Assembly (NCBI RefSeq): GCF_014636315.1
Contig: NZ_BMED01000005.1
Location: forward strand, 1 to 64,000
DNA length: 64,000 nucleotides
Source of the DNA: Parundibacterium terreum
GTDB lineage: Bacteria; Pseudomonadota; Gammaproteobacteria; Burkholderiales; Burkholderiaceae_D
Direction: 5' to 3'
The notes beneath the pieces are model-generated. The model searched no databases and was not told where the DNA came from. It saw only the letters and a list, made by a program, of their open reading frames with translations. Made by a program: the position numbers and the translations under genes. Shown here piece by piece: positions 29,625 to 38,193 of the stretch (the first letter of the stretch is position 1; each line of letters starts with the position of its first letter).

Positions 29625-30065
29625 TCACTTGGTAGGTGATTTACGGAAGCCGATCGCCAGGCGATTCCAGCTATTGATGGTAGCGATCGCCACGGTCAGG
29701 TTGACTTGTTCAGCTTCGCTAAACTGCGAGCGCAAGGCTTCGTAGTCAGCGTCAGGGGCGTGATCCTGGGAGATCAGGGTGACCGCTTCAGTCCAGGCCA
29801 AGGCAGCGCGTTCGCGTTCTGTGAAGAATGGTGCTTCGCGCCAGACTGCTACTGCATATACCTTTCGTTCGCTTTCGCCTGCCTTGCGCAGGTCGGTGCT
29901 ATGCAAGTCTACGCAAAATGCGCAGCCATTGATTTGTGATGCGCGCAGCTTGATCAGGTCAAGCAGCGATGCTTCCAGGCCCAGCTTGTTGACAGCACCT
30001 TCCAGCGCGATCATTGCTTTCAGTGCATCGGGGGAGGCTTTGTAGAAATCGGTACGTTGTGTCAT
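29625..30065 (-). CDS. Carboxymuconolactone decarboxylase/AhpD-like protein
   Basis: A 146-residue CMD-family protein: LLDLIKLRASQINGCAFCVDLHSTDLRKAGE carries the redox pair Cys48-x2-Cys51 and His55 of the AhpD core, followed by ERERAALAWTEAVTLI. AhpD-like proteins with CxxC act as disulfide reductases or peroxidases. First gene of an operon with the cupin and hemerythrin-like genes; strong AGGAGAA site before the ATG. Divergent from a MocR regulator, which probably controls it. Confidence 0.9.
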   Translation of the reverse strand: MTQRTDFYKASPDALKAMIALEGAVNKLGLEASLLDLIKLRASQINGCAFCVDLHSTDLRKAGESERKVYAVAVWREAPFFTERERAALAWTEAVTLISQDHAPDADYEALRSQFSEAEQVNLTVAIATINSWNRLAIGFRKSPTK

Positions 30066-30203
30066 GGCATTCTCCTAAATGGATAGATAAATTAAAATGT
30101 TGCTTCAGTTGTCACTTGCAATACGCGCTATGCTTGCGTTTCTTTTGCAGCGGCTTGTCGCGCATCGGTGAAGAAATGATATAAGGAGAGCTGCTTTGCT
30201 TGG

Positions 30204-30235
30204 GAGACCAATCCGGACAAAAACGCTGAGACCAA
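30204..30235. promoter_or_regulatory. Direct repeat in the MocR / AhpD-like intergenic region
   Basis: GAGACCAA occurs at 30204-30211 and 30228-30235, a 24-bp (about two helical turn) spacing, between the divergent genes. MocR/PdxR regulators typically bind direct repeats, so this is a candidate operator. Nothing else stands out in 30066-30319. Confidence 0.45.
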
Positions 30236-30319
30236 GGTAGCCACCGCTGAGCACCGGGCGCCCCGCTGGCAGCGCAATGCAACGCAGACTTCATCACAAA
30301 ATGTTTACAAGGGACAAGC

Positions 30320-31756
30320 ATGGAAATGCATATCGTCATCAAAGGCGATAAAGATCTGGCGGGCCAGCTTTATCAGCAAATGAAGGATGCTATCCATTCG
30401 GGCCGGCTGGCTGCCGGCAGCCAGATACCACCATCCCGCCTGCTGGCCGAGCAGCTAGGCATATCGCGCAAGACCGTATCTACCGTATATGCAAAATTGA
30501 CGGATGAACGTTTGCTCACGGGGCAGGTTGGCGTGGGCACCTTTGTCAGTAGCCAGGTAGCGCCGCGGTCTATAAGCAAGGGCGCCGGAGAGCTGGCCGG
30601 AGCAGCTGTCGTCAAGCGCTGGAACGAGATGTCGACGCCGTTACGCCATCCTGCACCGGCTGGGAGATCCCGTTATGAATATATAGGTGGCGGTTCCACC
30701 AAGAGCCAGTTTCCCATGGATGACTGGCGCCGGTGCGTGCTGTTTGCGCTGAGACAGGATACGGAATCGCGTGGCCTGTACCAGCAGCCGGAAGGCTCGC
30801 CCATGCTGCGTGAGGCAATCGCACACCATATAGGATTCGCGCGGGGCGTCAAATGTGTCGCCTCGGATATTGTCGTGACCAATGGCGCGCAACAGGCACT
30901 GGACCTGATCGCCAGGGTGCTGGTTGAGCCGGGTTGCATCGTTGCGATTGAGGAGCCCGGCTACCCGCCTGCGCGCTTGCTGTTTGCAAGCCAGGGGGCG
31001 CAGATTGTCGCTGTGCCGGTGGACCGCGAAGGCATCGTCGTTGAGCTGATACCGGAAGGTACGCGCCTGATCTACGTCACGCCGTCCCATCAGTTTCCAC
31101 TCGGGATGTCGATGAGCATGCAGCGCCGTCAGGCATTGCTTGACAGGGCCAGGCAGATCGGCGCCATCATCATCGAAGACGACTACGATAGCGAGTTCAG
31201 GTATGAAGGGCGGCCAACGGATTCTTTGCAAGGCATGGACCAGGATAATATCGTCGCCTATGTCGGCACCTTTTCCAAGGTGCTGTTGCCGGAGTTGCGG
31301 CTGGGCTACGTCGTCGCCCCGGCAGAAATATTGAACGCACTCGCGGTAGCAAAGCATCTGACAGACTGGCATACAGCCAGCATGACACAATATGCGATTG
31401 CAAAATTCATCAATGACGGTTATCTGGCGCGGCATATCCGGCAATGCCACGCGATGTATTCAAGGCGACGCGAAAAGCTGCTGGCCCGTTTCAGCACGGA
31501 CCTGGCTGAATGGTTTGAAGTGATACCGACGGTAGCGGGTTTTCATTTGACCGTGCTATGCAAAAAGAAAGTGGATGTGGCGCAGTTGATCAAGCTGGCC
31601 AGGCGGGTTGACGTCGGCCTGTATCCGCTGGACGGTTTTTATCATTCCAGCGAGCCTCAGCCCGGCCTGATACTCGGATTCGGCAGCATAGAGACGCTGG
31701 ACATTGATTTCTCGTTGGATCTGGTGAGGGATATCCTGCAGCAGATGGATGCCTGA
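30320..31756 (+). CDS. MocR/PdxR-type regulator (GntR HTH + aminotransferase domain)
   Basis: A 478-residue fusion: N-terminal GntR winged helix (LYQQMKDAIHSGRLAAGSQIPPSRLLAEQLGISRKTVSTVYAKL) and a fold-type I aminotransferase domain with TNGAQQALDLIARVL, the IIEDDYDSEFRYEG aspartate motif and the PLP lysine in GTFSKVLLPELRLGY (about Lys320). These regulators sense PLP or amino compounds. It is divergent from the AhpD-like/cupin/hemerythrin operon, its probable target. The ATG at 30320 follows AAGGGA. Confidence 0.93.
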   Translation: MEMHIVIKGDKDLAGQLYQQMKDAIHSGRLAAGSQIPPSRLLAEQLGISRKTVSTVYAKLTDERLLTGQVGVGTFVSSQVAPRSISKGAGELAGAAVVKRWNEMSTPLRHPAPAGRSRYEYIGGGSTKSQFPMDDWRRCVLFALRQDTESRGLYQQPEGSPMLREAIAHHIGFARGVKCVASDIVVTNGAQQALDLIARVLVEPGCIVAIEEPGYPPARLLFASQGAQIVAVPVDREGIVVELIPEGTRLIYVTPSHQFPLGMSMSMQRRQALLDRARQIGAIIIEDDYDSEFRYEGRPTDSLQGMDQDNIVAYVGTFSKVLLPELRLGYVVAPAEILNALAVAKHLTDWHTASMTQYAIAKFINDGYLARHIRQCHAMYSRRREKLLARFSTDLAEWFEVIPTVAGFHLTVLCKKKVDVAQLIKLARRVDVGLYPLDGFYHSSEPQPGLILGFGSIETLDIDFSLDLVRDILQQMDA

Positions 31757-31805
31757 GTGCATTTGTGTGGCTCCCTCAAGTATTTCCCTTTATAGGCCGC
31801 ACCTC

Positions 31806-33035
31806 ATGCAAAGTTTTTTCCGTCTACAGGCGCCACGTTGTGGTTTGCTGTTTGCTGCGATGCTTCTCTTCAATACGCATCTTGCACTTGCCGCGCATAC
31901 CTTAAGGGTAGGGCGTTTCGCGGCGATATCCAGCATATCGCAAGCCGCCAAACTGGCACAGGATGGCGACATCATAGAAATCGAGGCCGGCGAATATGCC
32001 GGTGATGTTGCGGTGTGGACGCAAAAGCAGTTGTCGATACGTGCGGTAGGTGGTCGCGTGAAATTGATCGCAGCAGGCCGCAGCGCAGAAGGCAAAGCCA
32101 TTTGGGTTGTGCGTGGTGGCGACATCACCATTCAGGGAATCGATTTCCAGGGCACGCGGGTGCCGGACCGTAACGGAGCCGGAATCAGGCTGGAGGCGGG
32201 GAACTTGATTGTGCGTGACTGCAGCTTTACCGACAATGAGAATGGAATACTGACTGCCGGCGGCGAAGCGACGCTGGAAGTGGAAAACAGCGAGTTTGGC
32301 CACAATGGTGCGGGCGATGGGCGAAGCCATAATATCTACGTGGGCCCACTGCGAAAATTCAAGGTCAGCGGCAGTTATTTTCATCATGCCAGAAGCGGCC
32401 ATTTACTAAAAAGCCGCGCTCGCGAAAATCTGATTTTTTATAATCGTCTGAGCGATGAAGCCGGCGGACATGCAAGCTATGAGTTGGAGTTTCCGAATGG
32501 CGGCATCTCTTACGTCATCGGCAATCTGATCGAGCAGTCTGCAAGCACGGAAAATACCGCAATGATCTCGGTAGGCGCAGAAGGATATAGCTGGCCGGAA
32601 AATGAGCTTTACCTTTCCAGCAATACGATCGTGGATGACTTGCCATCTGCAGGCACTTTTTTATTTGCCAAGCCAGGCGATATTAAACTCGTGGCCGTCA
32701 ATAATCTGCTGGTTGGCAATGGCCTGGTTAAGGCCGGCAAGACCGTGACTGCCGGGATGGCTTATGCATGGAAAATTCCGGGCGTTTCAGGGGATTTTGA
32801 AAATAACTATCTGGTCGACAGAACGCAATTTGTTTTCCCGGCCGGATTCGACTATCGTTTAAAAACCACTGCACCATTTGCATCCGGCGCGAAATTTATT
32901 GTGCCGGCGATGGCGAACCGGCAAGACCTGAGTCCTCAATTTGAGTATTTATTTCCTGTGGGAAAAATAATTTTAACCGTCAAACCGGAGTTGCCGGGAG
33001 CGTTCCAAACGGGCAGGAAAGAGCAGATGAGATGA
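31806..33035 (+). CDS. Secreted right-handed beta-helix protein
   Basis: A 409-residue protein with a signal peptide (FRLQAPRCGLLFAAMLLF...LALA) and then parallel beta-helix repeats of the pectate-lyase-like type: GDIIEIEAGEYAGDV, ITIQGIDFQGTRV, GIRLEAGNLIVRDCSFTDNENGILT, LEVENSEFGHNGAG, FKVSGSYFHHARSGHLLKSRA. The spacing of N/D-x-F turns fits right-handed coils. It may be a polysaccharide lyase or adhesin; no catalytic triad could be assigned. Start at 31806 gives the signal peptide; the frame from 31749 overlaps the MocR stop. Monocistronic. Confidence 0.8.
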   Translation: MQSFFRLQAPRCGLLFAAMLLFNTHLALAAHTLRVGRFAAISSISQAAKLAQDGDIIEIEAGEYAGDVAVWTQKQLSIRAVGGRVKLIAAGRSAEGKAIWVVRGGDITIQGIDFQGTRVPDRNGAGIRLEAGNLIVRDCSFTDNENGILTAGGEATLEVENSEFGHNGAGDGRSHNIYVGPLRKFKVSGSYFHHARSGHLLKSRARENLIFYNRLSDEAGGHASYELEFPNGGISYVIGNLIEQSASTENTAMISVGAEGYSWPENELYLSSNTIVDDLPSAGTFLFAKPGDIKLVAVNNLLVGNGLVKAGKTVTAGMAYAWKIPGVSGDFENNYLVDRTQFVFPAGFDYRLKTTAPFASGAKFIVPAMANRQDLSPQFEYLFPVGKIILTVKPELPGAFQTGRKEQMR

Positions 33036-33440
33036 GCGCAGAAATAGGCGATGCGATGCGTATTAAAATGCTGGCAGATTTTACAGGTTTCATTGACGAA
33101 GTTCGGTAAATTTGGATATATCCGTATTTTGTTGTGGTAAAAGTGCCATGCACAATGCTCAATTGCAATTCTCTCTAGCCCTAAAGCCAATAGAGATAAT
33201 AAAATCAGGCGGGAAATTCAAAATTGGCTGCTGAGGTGATACCATAAGGAAACTTTTTGAACTATAAAAACAGTTTCTATAAGAATCCAAGGCAAGAAGT
33301 TGTGGCGTACTGATACTGGTAGTATCTCTATTGCTCTCTGTATTGTTGACGCTGAATCGTTACGGGTCATAAGTCTTGCTCAGACCTGTATCATCTGCCG
33401 CAATTTCCAAGTTAATTATTGATGGGAAAGGAAGGACTGT
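33036..33440. other. Intergenic region before cheW
   Basis: 405 AT-rich bases without a supported gene. It contains the palindrome GATACT-GGT-AGTATC (33312-33326) and a candidate promoter TTGACG (33346-33351) with CATAAG (33368-33373), which would give cheW a leader of about 60 bases. No flagellar sigma28 promoter was recognised. Confidence 0.4.
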
Positions 33441-33947
33441 ATGTCCACATCCACACAAACCGAAACAACCGAAAACAAAATCGCCGATATGACAGGAAAT
33501 GAATTCCTGGCGTTCACATTGGGCAAAGAAGAATACGGCATCGACATTTTGAAGGTGCAGGAAATCCGCGGTTACGAAGCGGTAACGCGCATCGCCAATG
33601 CGCCGGATTTCTTGAAGGGCGTGATCAATCTGCGCGGCATTATCGTGCCGGTAGTGGACATGCGCATCAAGTTCAATCTCGGTGAGCCTACTTACGATCA
33701 ATTTACCGTAGTCATCATTTTGAACATCGGTGGCCGCATCGTCGGCATGGTAGTGGATAGCGTATCCGATGTGACTACGCTGTTGCCGGATCAGGTCAGG
33801 GCAGCACCGGAAATGGGTACGACCTTCAGCACGGATTTCCTGATCGGCCTGGGCACGCTGGAAGAGCGCATGCTGATCCTGGTTGATATCGACAAACTGA
33901 TGTCCAGCCCAGAGATGGGATTAGTGGATCAGGCAGCAGCCGCCTGA
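33441..33947 (+). CDS. cheW: Chemotaxis coupling protein CheW
   Basis: A 168-residue Che[56 protein letters not shown] is the first sub-barrel and signature, then [24 protein letters not shown] and [11 protein letters not shown]. It bridges chemoreceptors and the CheA kinase under the inner membrane. It is paired with the chemoreceptor gene 25 bases downstream; no cheA, cheY or cheR lies in the window, so this is a receptor/coupler module feeding a kinase encoded elsewhere. Confidence 0.96.
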   Translation: MSTSTQTETTENKIADMTGNEFLAFTLGKEEYGIDILKVQEIRGYEAVTRIANAPDFLKGVINLRGIIVPVVDMRIKFNLGEPTYDQFTVVIILNIGGRIVGMVVDSVSDVTTLLPDQVRAAPEMGTTFSTDFLIGLGTLEERMLILVDIDKLMSSPEMGLVDQAAAA

Positions 33948-33972
33948 TTTTTTATTTTTTTACAGGAAGCCT

Positions 33973-35712
33973 ATGAACCAGTTGTCTAATATCAAAATTG
34001 GTACCCGTCTTGCACTTGGATTTGGCTTGGTACTTTTGTTTGCTACCGGCTTACTGGTTTTAGGCTTGTTGAGGATGAGTCAGTTGCAAGGCTCAACCGA
34101 CTACATCTTCAACAATAAAGTGGCTGCGTTGAATGCGGCTACAGACATGCGCGAGCAGGGCCGTGCACTGGCACTGGTATTGCGCAAGATGACAGCACCA
34201 ACCGATGTGGCGGAAGCAGAGCGCGAGACCAAGCGCCTGGTGACCACGATGGATACCTACTCCAAATCGGAAACGCTGGCCAAGAGTTTGATTGAGGGTG
34301 ACAACGGCAAGAAAACGCTTGCCAATGCCTTGTCGCAAAAAGATGCCGTGATGTCTATCGTTGGCAAGATCAAGAGTTTTGTCGGCGAAGGCAATTACTT
34401 TGATGCCGCTTCTTTGCTGCAGACAGAATTCAATGCGCCTCATGAAAAATGGATGGTTGCACTGACCGAGCTGGCACAGCAGCAGCATGAAGCGATGAAA
34501 CAGACTTTTGACGAATCGCAGAGCAATTACAAAAGTGCGATGACGGGCATGGTCATTATCGGTCTCGTGATTCTGGTGCTGGGCAGCGCTGCAGCATGGA
34601 TTATCACCCGCACTATTTCTCAGCCTATCAAGAGCGCCGGCCAGGCAGCGGACTATATTGCCAGTGGCGACTTGTCGCATGACATAGAAATCAATAGCTC
34701 GGATGAAGTGGGCGCCTTGCTGCAATCTCTGAAGCTGATGCAGACCAACCTGGTAAATACGGTGACCCAGATCAAGCAGGGCACGGAAACCATCACGGTC
34801 GCATCGCAAGAAATCGCCTCCGGCAATGCTGACCTGTCGTCGCGTACCGAATCGCAAGCCAGTTCGCTGGAAGAAACCGCCAGCTCGATGGAAGAGCTGA
34901 CCAGCACCGTGAAACAGAATGCTGACAATGCACGCCAGGCGAATCAACTGGTGGTGTCCGCCAGCAGCGTCGCTGTCAAAGGCGGAGCAGTTGTAAGCCA
35001 AGTCGTCGACACCATGGGCTCCATCAAGGAAAGCTCGCGCAAGATTGTTGATATCATCGGCGTCATCGACGGTATCGCCTTCCAGACCAATATCCTGGCG
35101 CTGAATGCAGCGGTAGAAGCGGCGCGTGCCGGCGAGCAGGGCCGTGGTTTTGCTGTAGTTGCTTCCGAAGTACGCAACCTGGCGCAACGCAGTGCCGGTG
35201 CCGCCAAAGAAATCAAGATGCTGATCGGTGATTCGGTAGACAAGGTAGACCAGGGCAGCAAGCTGGTGGATGAAGCCGGCAAGACGATGGACGAGATTGT
35301 CACCAGCGTGCAGCATGTCGCCGACATCATGAGCGAGATCACGGCGGCCAGCCAGGAACAGAGTTCCGGCATCGAGCAGGTCAATCTGGCGATCACGCAG
35401 ATGGATGAGATGACGCAGCAAAATGCGGCGCTGGTAGAGCAGGCTGCCGCAGCGGCAGAAAGCATGGAAGAGCAGGCCGTTGCGTTGGCGCAGACTGTAA
35501 GTGTCTTCAAGATAGCTGGTCACCAACAGACTGCAGGACTGGGCTTTGCCAGGGCTGCTCAGCCAGAGCGGACTGAGCGCGCAGAACCAAAAATTATTCC
35601 CCTGGCGGCGCGCAAGGCCGCACCTGCAAAATTGGCAGCCGCTCCCCAGCGCACAACTGCTGCACCAAGTGCTGCGGCCAATGCAAAGCAGGATGAATGG
35701 GAAGAGTTTTGA
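33973..35712 (+). CDS. Methyl-accepting chemotaxis protein
   Basis: A 579-residue receptor: TM1 (~11-33), periplasmic four-helix-bundle-like domain (~35-185), TM2 (~190-212), HAMP ([24 protein letters not shown]), long signalling coiled coil with hairpin tip [39 protein letters not shown] (from ~367). The C-terminus ends DEWEEF after an Ala/Pro linker, resembling the CheR/CheB-tethering pentapeptide (NWETF type). Ligand unknown. Cotranscribed with cheW; ends at a strong terminator. Confidence 0.95.
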   Translation: MNQLSNIKIGTRLALGFGLVLLFATGLLVLGLLRMSQLQGSTDYIFNNKVAALNAATDMREQGRALALVLRKMTAPTDVAEAERETKRLVTTMDTYSKSETLAKSLIEGDNGKKTLANALSQKDAVMSIVGKIKSFVGEGNYFDAASLLQTEFNAPHEKWMVALTELAQQQHEAMKQTFDESQSNYKSAMTGMVIIGLVILVLGSAAAWIITRTISQPIKSAGQAADYIASGDLSHDIEINSSDEVGALLQSLKLMQTNLVNTVTQIKQGTETITVASQEIASGNADLSSRTESQASSLEETASSMEELTSTVKQNADNARQANQLVVSASSVAVKGGAVVSQVVDTMGSIKESSRKIVDIIGVIDGIAFQTNILALNAAVEAARAGEQGRGFAVVASEVRNLAQRSAGAAKEIKMLIGDSVDKVDQGSKLVDEAGKTMDEIVTSVQHVADIMSEITAASQEQSSGIEQVNLAITQMDEMTQQNAALVEQAAAAAESMEEQAVALAQTVSVFKIAGHQQTAGLGFARAAQPERTERAEPKIIPLAARKAAPAKLAAAPQRTTAAPSAAANAKQDEWEEF

Positions 35713-35742
35713 TCGCCTGATAAATCAGGATATGAACGTAGG

Positions 35743-35773
35743 AATGGCCTCGGAAAACCGGGGCCATTTTTTT
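35743..35773 (+). terminator. Intrinsic terminator after the chemoreceptor gene
   Basis: AATGGCCTCGG/CCGGGGCCATT stem (one G-T) with an AAAA loop and seven Ts. Confidence 0.9.
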
Positions 35774-36004
35774 GAGCGAATAGATTTGCCTCTGCCAGCA
35801 TCGCATGTACTGTGATGCCGGCTGTGAACGGCGCAAGTATGGCGCATTTGCTTTTTGTTGCGAGGGATGGCGCTGCCTTTTTTTGCTATGGAATCCTGGC
35901 AGAAAATTCCCCGTATGGCATGGCCAAATGCCAGGCCACTACCTCAATCGAGGATGGCGTGGCGCCGTGATGCCGGAAATATTCAATGAGCAAATCAAGG
36001 GATG

Positions 36005-36034
36005 AAAAAAAGCCCCGAAAAAATCCGGGGCTTT
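36005..36034 (-). terminator. Intrinsic terminator of the symporter operon
   Basis: On the minus strand AAAGCCCCG/CGGGGCTTT followed by a run of seven Ts, 57 bases after the symporter stop. Nothing else was recognised in 35774-36004. Confidence 0.85.
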
Positions 36035-36090
36035 CTTGGTTTTGCAGGGGCAGGCTAAATTCAATCTTTACGCCTGAATCCCTCGGTGCC

Positions 36091-37566
36091 TTAATTTTGC
36101 TTCTTGCCCAGCACCAGTTGGAACACCACGGCGACAAAGATATTCATTGCCAGGGCCAGCAAGCCTGTGTACACGGTATAGCTGTCTCCACCTATCACCA
36201 TTGTATGGACTGGTTTGATGCCATCGGCAAATGCCATCCAGCTACCGCCGACGATACCGGCGGCCCAGCCTGCCAATAACGCGCCAGAGCCGAACCAGCC
36301 GAAGAACAGGCCAAAGACCACGGCAGGGAAGGTTTGTAATATCCACACACCGCCCAGCAATTGCAGGTCCAGTGCAAACTTGGTCGGCAGGAACAGGATG
36401 AACACCAGCGCGCCGACTTTCACGACCAGGGAAACGATCTTGGCCACTTTGGCTTCACCAGCAGGGCTGACTTGAGGATTGACATAGGCCTTCCAGAAGT
36501 TGCGGGTGAACAGGTTGGCAGCACCGATCGACATGACGGCAGCCGGCACCAGCGCACCAATCGCGATTGCAGCAAACGCAAAGCCGCTGAACCATGACGG
36601 GAACAAGGCATTGAACAATGCCGGAACCACGTCGTTATTGGTGGCGACAGTGATCTTTGCAGCATAGGCCATGAAGCCCAGCAAGGCGATCAAGCCCAGC
36701 AGCACGGTATAGGCCGGCAGGAAAATCGCATTCTTGCGGATAGTGTCTGCGCTCTTTGCGGCAAAGATACCGGTCAGCGTATGCGGGTACATGAATGCGG
36801 CCAGAGCGGAACCCAGTGCGAGTGAAGCAAACGGCAGCATCTGTTGCGGTTTCAGCGTCAGACCGGTAGCACCGCCCTTGGCGGCAAATGCCTCGCTGGC
36901 GGAAGAGAACACGGCGCCATAGCCACCCAGTTTCATCGGCACCAGGACAACAGCAACGATCACCACGATATAGATCATCAGGTCTTTAACAAAGGCAATC
37001 AGTGCCGGCGCACGCAGGCCTGCAGAGTAAGTGTACAAGGCCAGGATGACGAAGGCTGCCGCCAGCGGTAATTCACCGGTCAGGCCGAGTGCCTTGATCA
37101 CGACTTCCATGCCGATCAACTGCAGGGCGATGTAAGGCATGGTGGCCAATACGCCGGTCAGCGAGATCGCCAATTCCAGTGGACGGGATTTATAGCGGCC
37201 GAATACCACGTCGCCAGCGGTAACATGACCGGCCTTGGCGGCTGCATGCCACAGCTTAGGCATGATGACGAATACAATCGGATAGACCAGGATGGTATAT
37301 GGCAGCGCGAAGAAACCGTAAGCGCCTACTGCATAGACCAGTGCAGGCACGGCGATGACTGTATAGGCGGTATAAAAGTCGCCGCCGACCAGGAACCAGG
37401 TAATCCATGTGCCGAAATTGCGGCCACCCAGGCCCCACTCGTCAAGATGCGCGCCCTTGTTGGATTTGCCGCTTTGCCAGCGCGATGCACCAAAACCCAT
37501 GACCGTAACCAGCACGAAGAAAAAGATGAAGACGCCTAAGGCTGTCCAGTTGATTTGGCCATCCAT
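36091..37566 (-). CDS. Sodium:solute symporter (SSS family, MctP/PanF-like)
   Basis: A 491-residue permease with about thirteen TM helices. WGLGGRNFGTWITWFLVGGDFYTAYTVIAVPALVYAVGAYGFFALPYTI is the SSS N-terminal core, and GSALAAFMYPHTLTGIFAAKSADTIRKNAIFLPAYT is characteristic of the monocarboxylate (MctP) and related branch. Likely imports a short-chain monocarboxylate such as lactate, pyruvate or an amino acid with sodium. Its ATG overlaps the stop of the DUF3311 gene by one base (TAATG), the standard pairing for this branch. A putative D-lactate/hydroxyacid dehydrogenase gene lies upstream. Confidence 0.92.
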   Translation of the reverse strand: MDGQINWTALGVFIFFFVLVTVMGFGASRWQSGKSNKGAHLDEWGLGGRNFGTWITWFLVGGDFYTAYTVIAVPALVYAVGAYGFFALPYTILVYPIVFVIMPKLWHAAAKAGHVTAGDVVFGRYKSRPLELAISLTGVLATMPYIALQLIGMEVVIKALGLTGELPLAAAFVILALYTYSAGLRAPALIAFVKDLMIYIVVIVAVVLVPMKLGGYGAVFSSASEAFAAKGGATGLTLKPQQMLPFASLALGSALAAFMYPHTLTGIFAAKSADTIRKNAIFLPAYTVLLGLIALLGFMAYAAKITVATNNDVVPALFNALFPSWFSGFAFAAIAIGALVPAAVMSIGAANLFTRNFWKAYVNPQVSPAGEAKVAKIVSLVVKVGALVFILFLPTKFALDLQLLGGVWILQTFPAVVFGLFFGWFGSGALLAGWAAGIVGGSWMAFADGIKPVHTMVIGGDSYTVYTGLLALAMNIFVAVVFQLVLGKKQN

Positions 37567-37745
37567 TATTCGACTCCCTTCTTGAGTCCGTCACGATAGA
37601 CGATCCAGATGATCAAGGCCGTGAGGGGTACCCACGCAAATTGATACCAGTAAAAGAAAGGGAAACCGAAGAGGGTTGGGAGTTCCTGGTTATAGAATGG
37701 AATCCACAACAGCCCTATGAAGGGCAGAGCTAGTAATAGCCACAT
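37566..37745 (-). CDS. DUF3311 small membrane protein
   Basis: A 59-residue protein with two TM helices: LLLALPFIGLLWIPFYN and FYWYQFAWVPLTALIIWIVYR, ending in basic DGLKKGVE. DUF3311 proteins accompany MctP-type sodium symporters and are thought to be an accessory subunit. The ATG at 37745 has AGGTGA (37753-37758) seven bases upstream on the minus strand. The frame continues upstream to 37973 through an inverted-repeat element; that extension is not gene-like and is not accepted. Stop overlaps the symporter start. Confidence 0.88.
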   Translation of the reverse strand: MWLLLALPFIGLLWIPFYNQELPTLFGFPFFYWYQFAWVPLTALIIWIVYRDGLKKGVE

Positions 37746-37767
37746 GACAAAATCACCTAAATATTTA

Positions 37768-38032
37768 GAACTCATTTCATCAATAGGAGGGAGTGCGAAC
37801 GAGTCCATTTGGGATGCAGTGCGAGGCGTGTCGCGACGCAAAGACTGGCCGTCTTTGCTAGCGGCGCAACGCTGCAATGCGCCCAAATGGGCCGTTCCCG
37901 AAGGGTTTGCCTTAAAAGTGGCGCTGGCTGCGTTGCACTCGTTGTCAATAGCCCCGCTATTGACGCCTCGCACGCCTTGCCAGCGCCGCTTTTAAGACAA
38001 ACGCATCTCCCTCCTATTGATGAAATGAGTTC
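37768..38032. mobile_element. 265-bp structured element with perfect 26-bp terminal inverted repeats (MITE-like)
   Basis: 37768-37793 and 38007-38032 are perfect inverted copies. Nested inside: CCATTTGGG/CCCAAATGG (37805-37813, 37882-37890) enclosing GCAAAGAC/GTCTTTGC (37838-37845, 37851-37858); and a 24-bp pair with two mismatches (37905-37928, 37979-38002) enclosing GTCAATAGC/GCTATTGAC (37944-37952, 37956-37964). It encodes no protein and ends 10 bases before the Shine-Dalgarno of the DUF3311 gene. No clear target-site duplication was seen. The 161 bases from 38033 to 38193 hold nothing recognisable. Confidence 0.65.
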
Positions 38033-38193
38033 AGATTAAAATGAGACTAAAGTGTCTCTGCCCGAATTATAAGGGCAATGAATTTTTCATGTATTTTGTG
38101 CAACGCAGCAAATGCTGTTTGTCGGAGGGGAGATGCTAGCGGGTCGGATGAAGCCGCCAGAGGGATTTTGCTCTGAAGCAGATAGGCGATTAT

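Noticed and set aside
33201..33440. Flagellar sigma28 promoter before cheW
   Set aside because: TAAA-like stretches occur but no GCCGATAA-type -10 at the right spacing.
37746..37973. N-terminal extension of the DUF3311 protein
   Set aside because: The extra codons run through the inverted-repeat element; the ATG at 37745 has a proper ribosome site and matches family N-termini.
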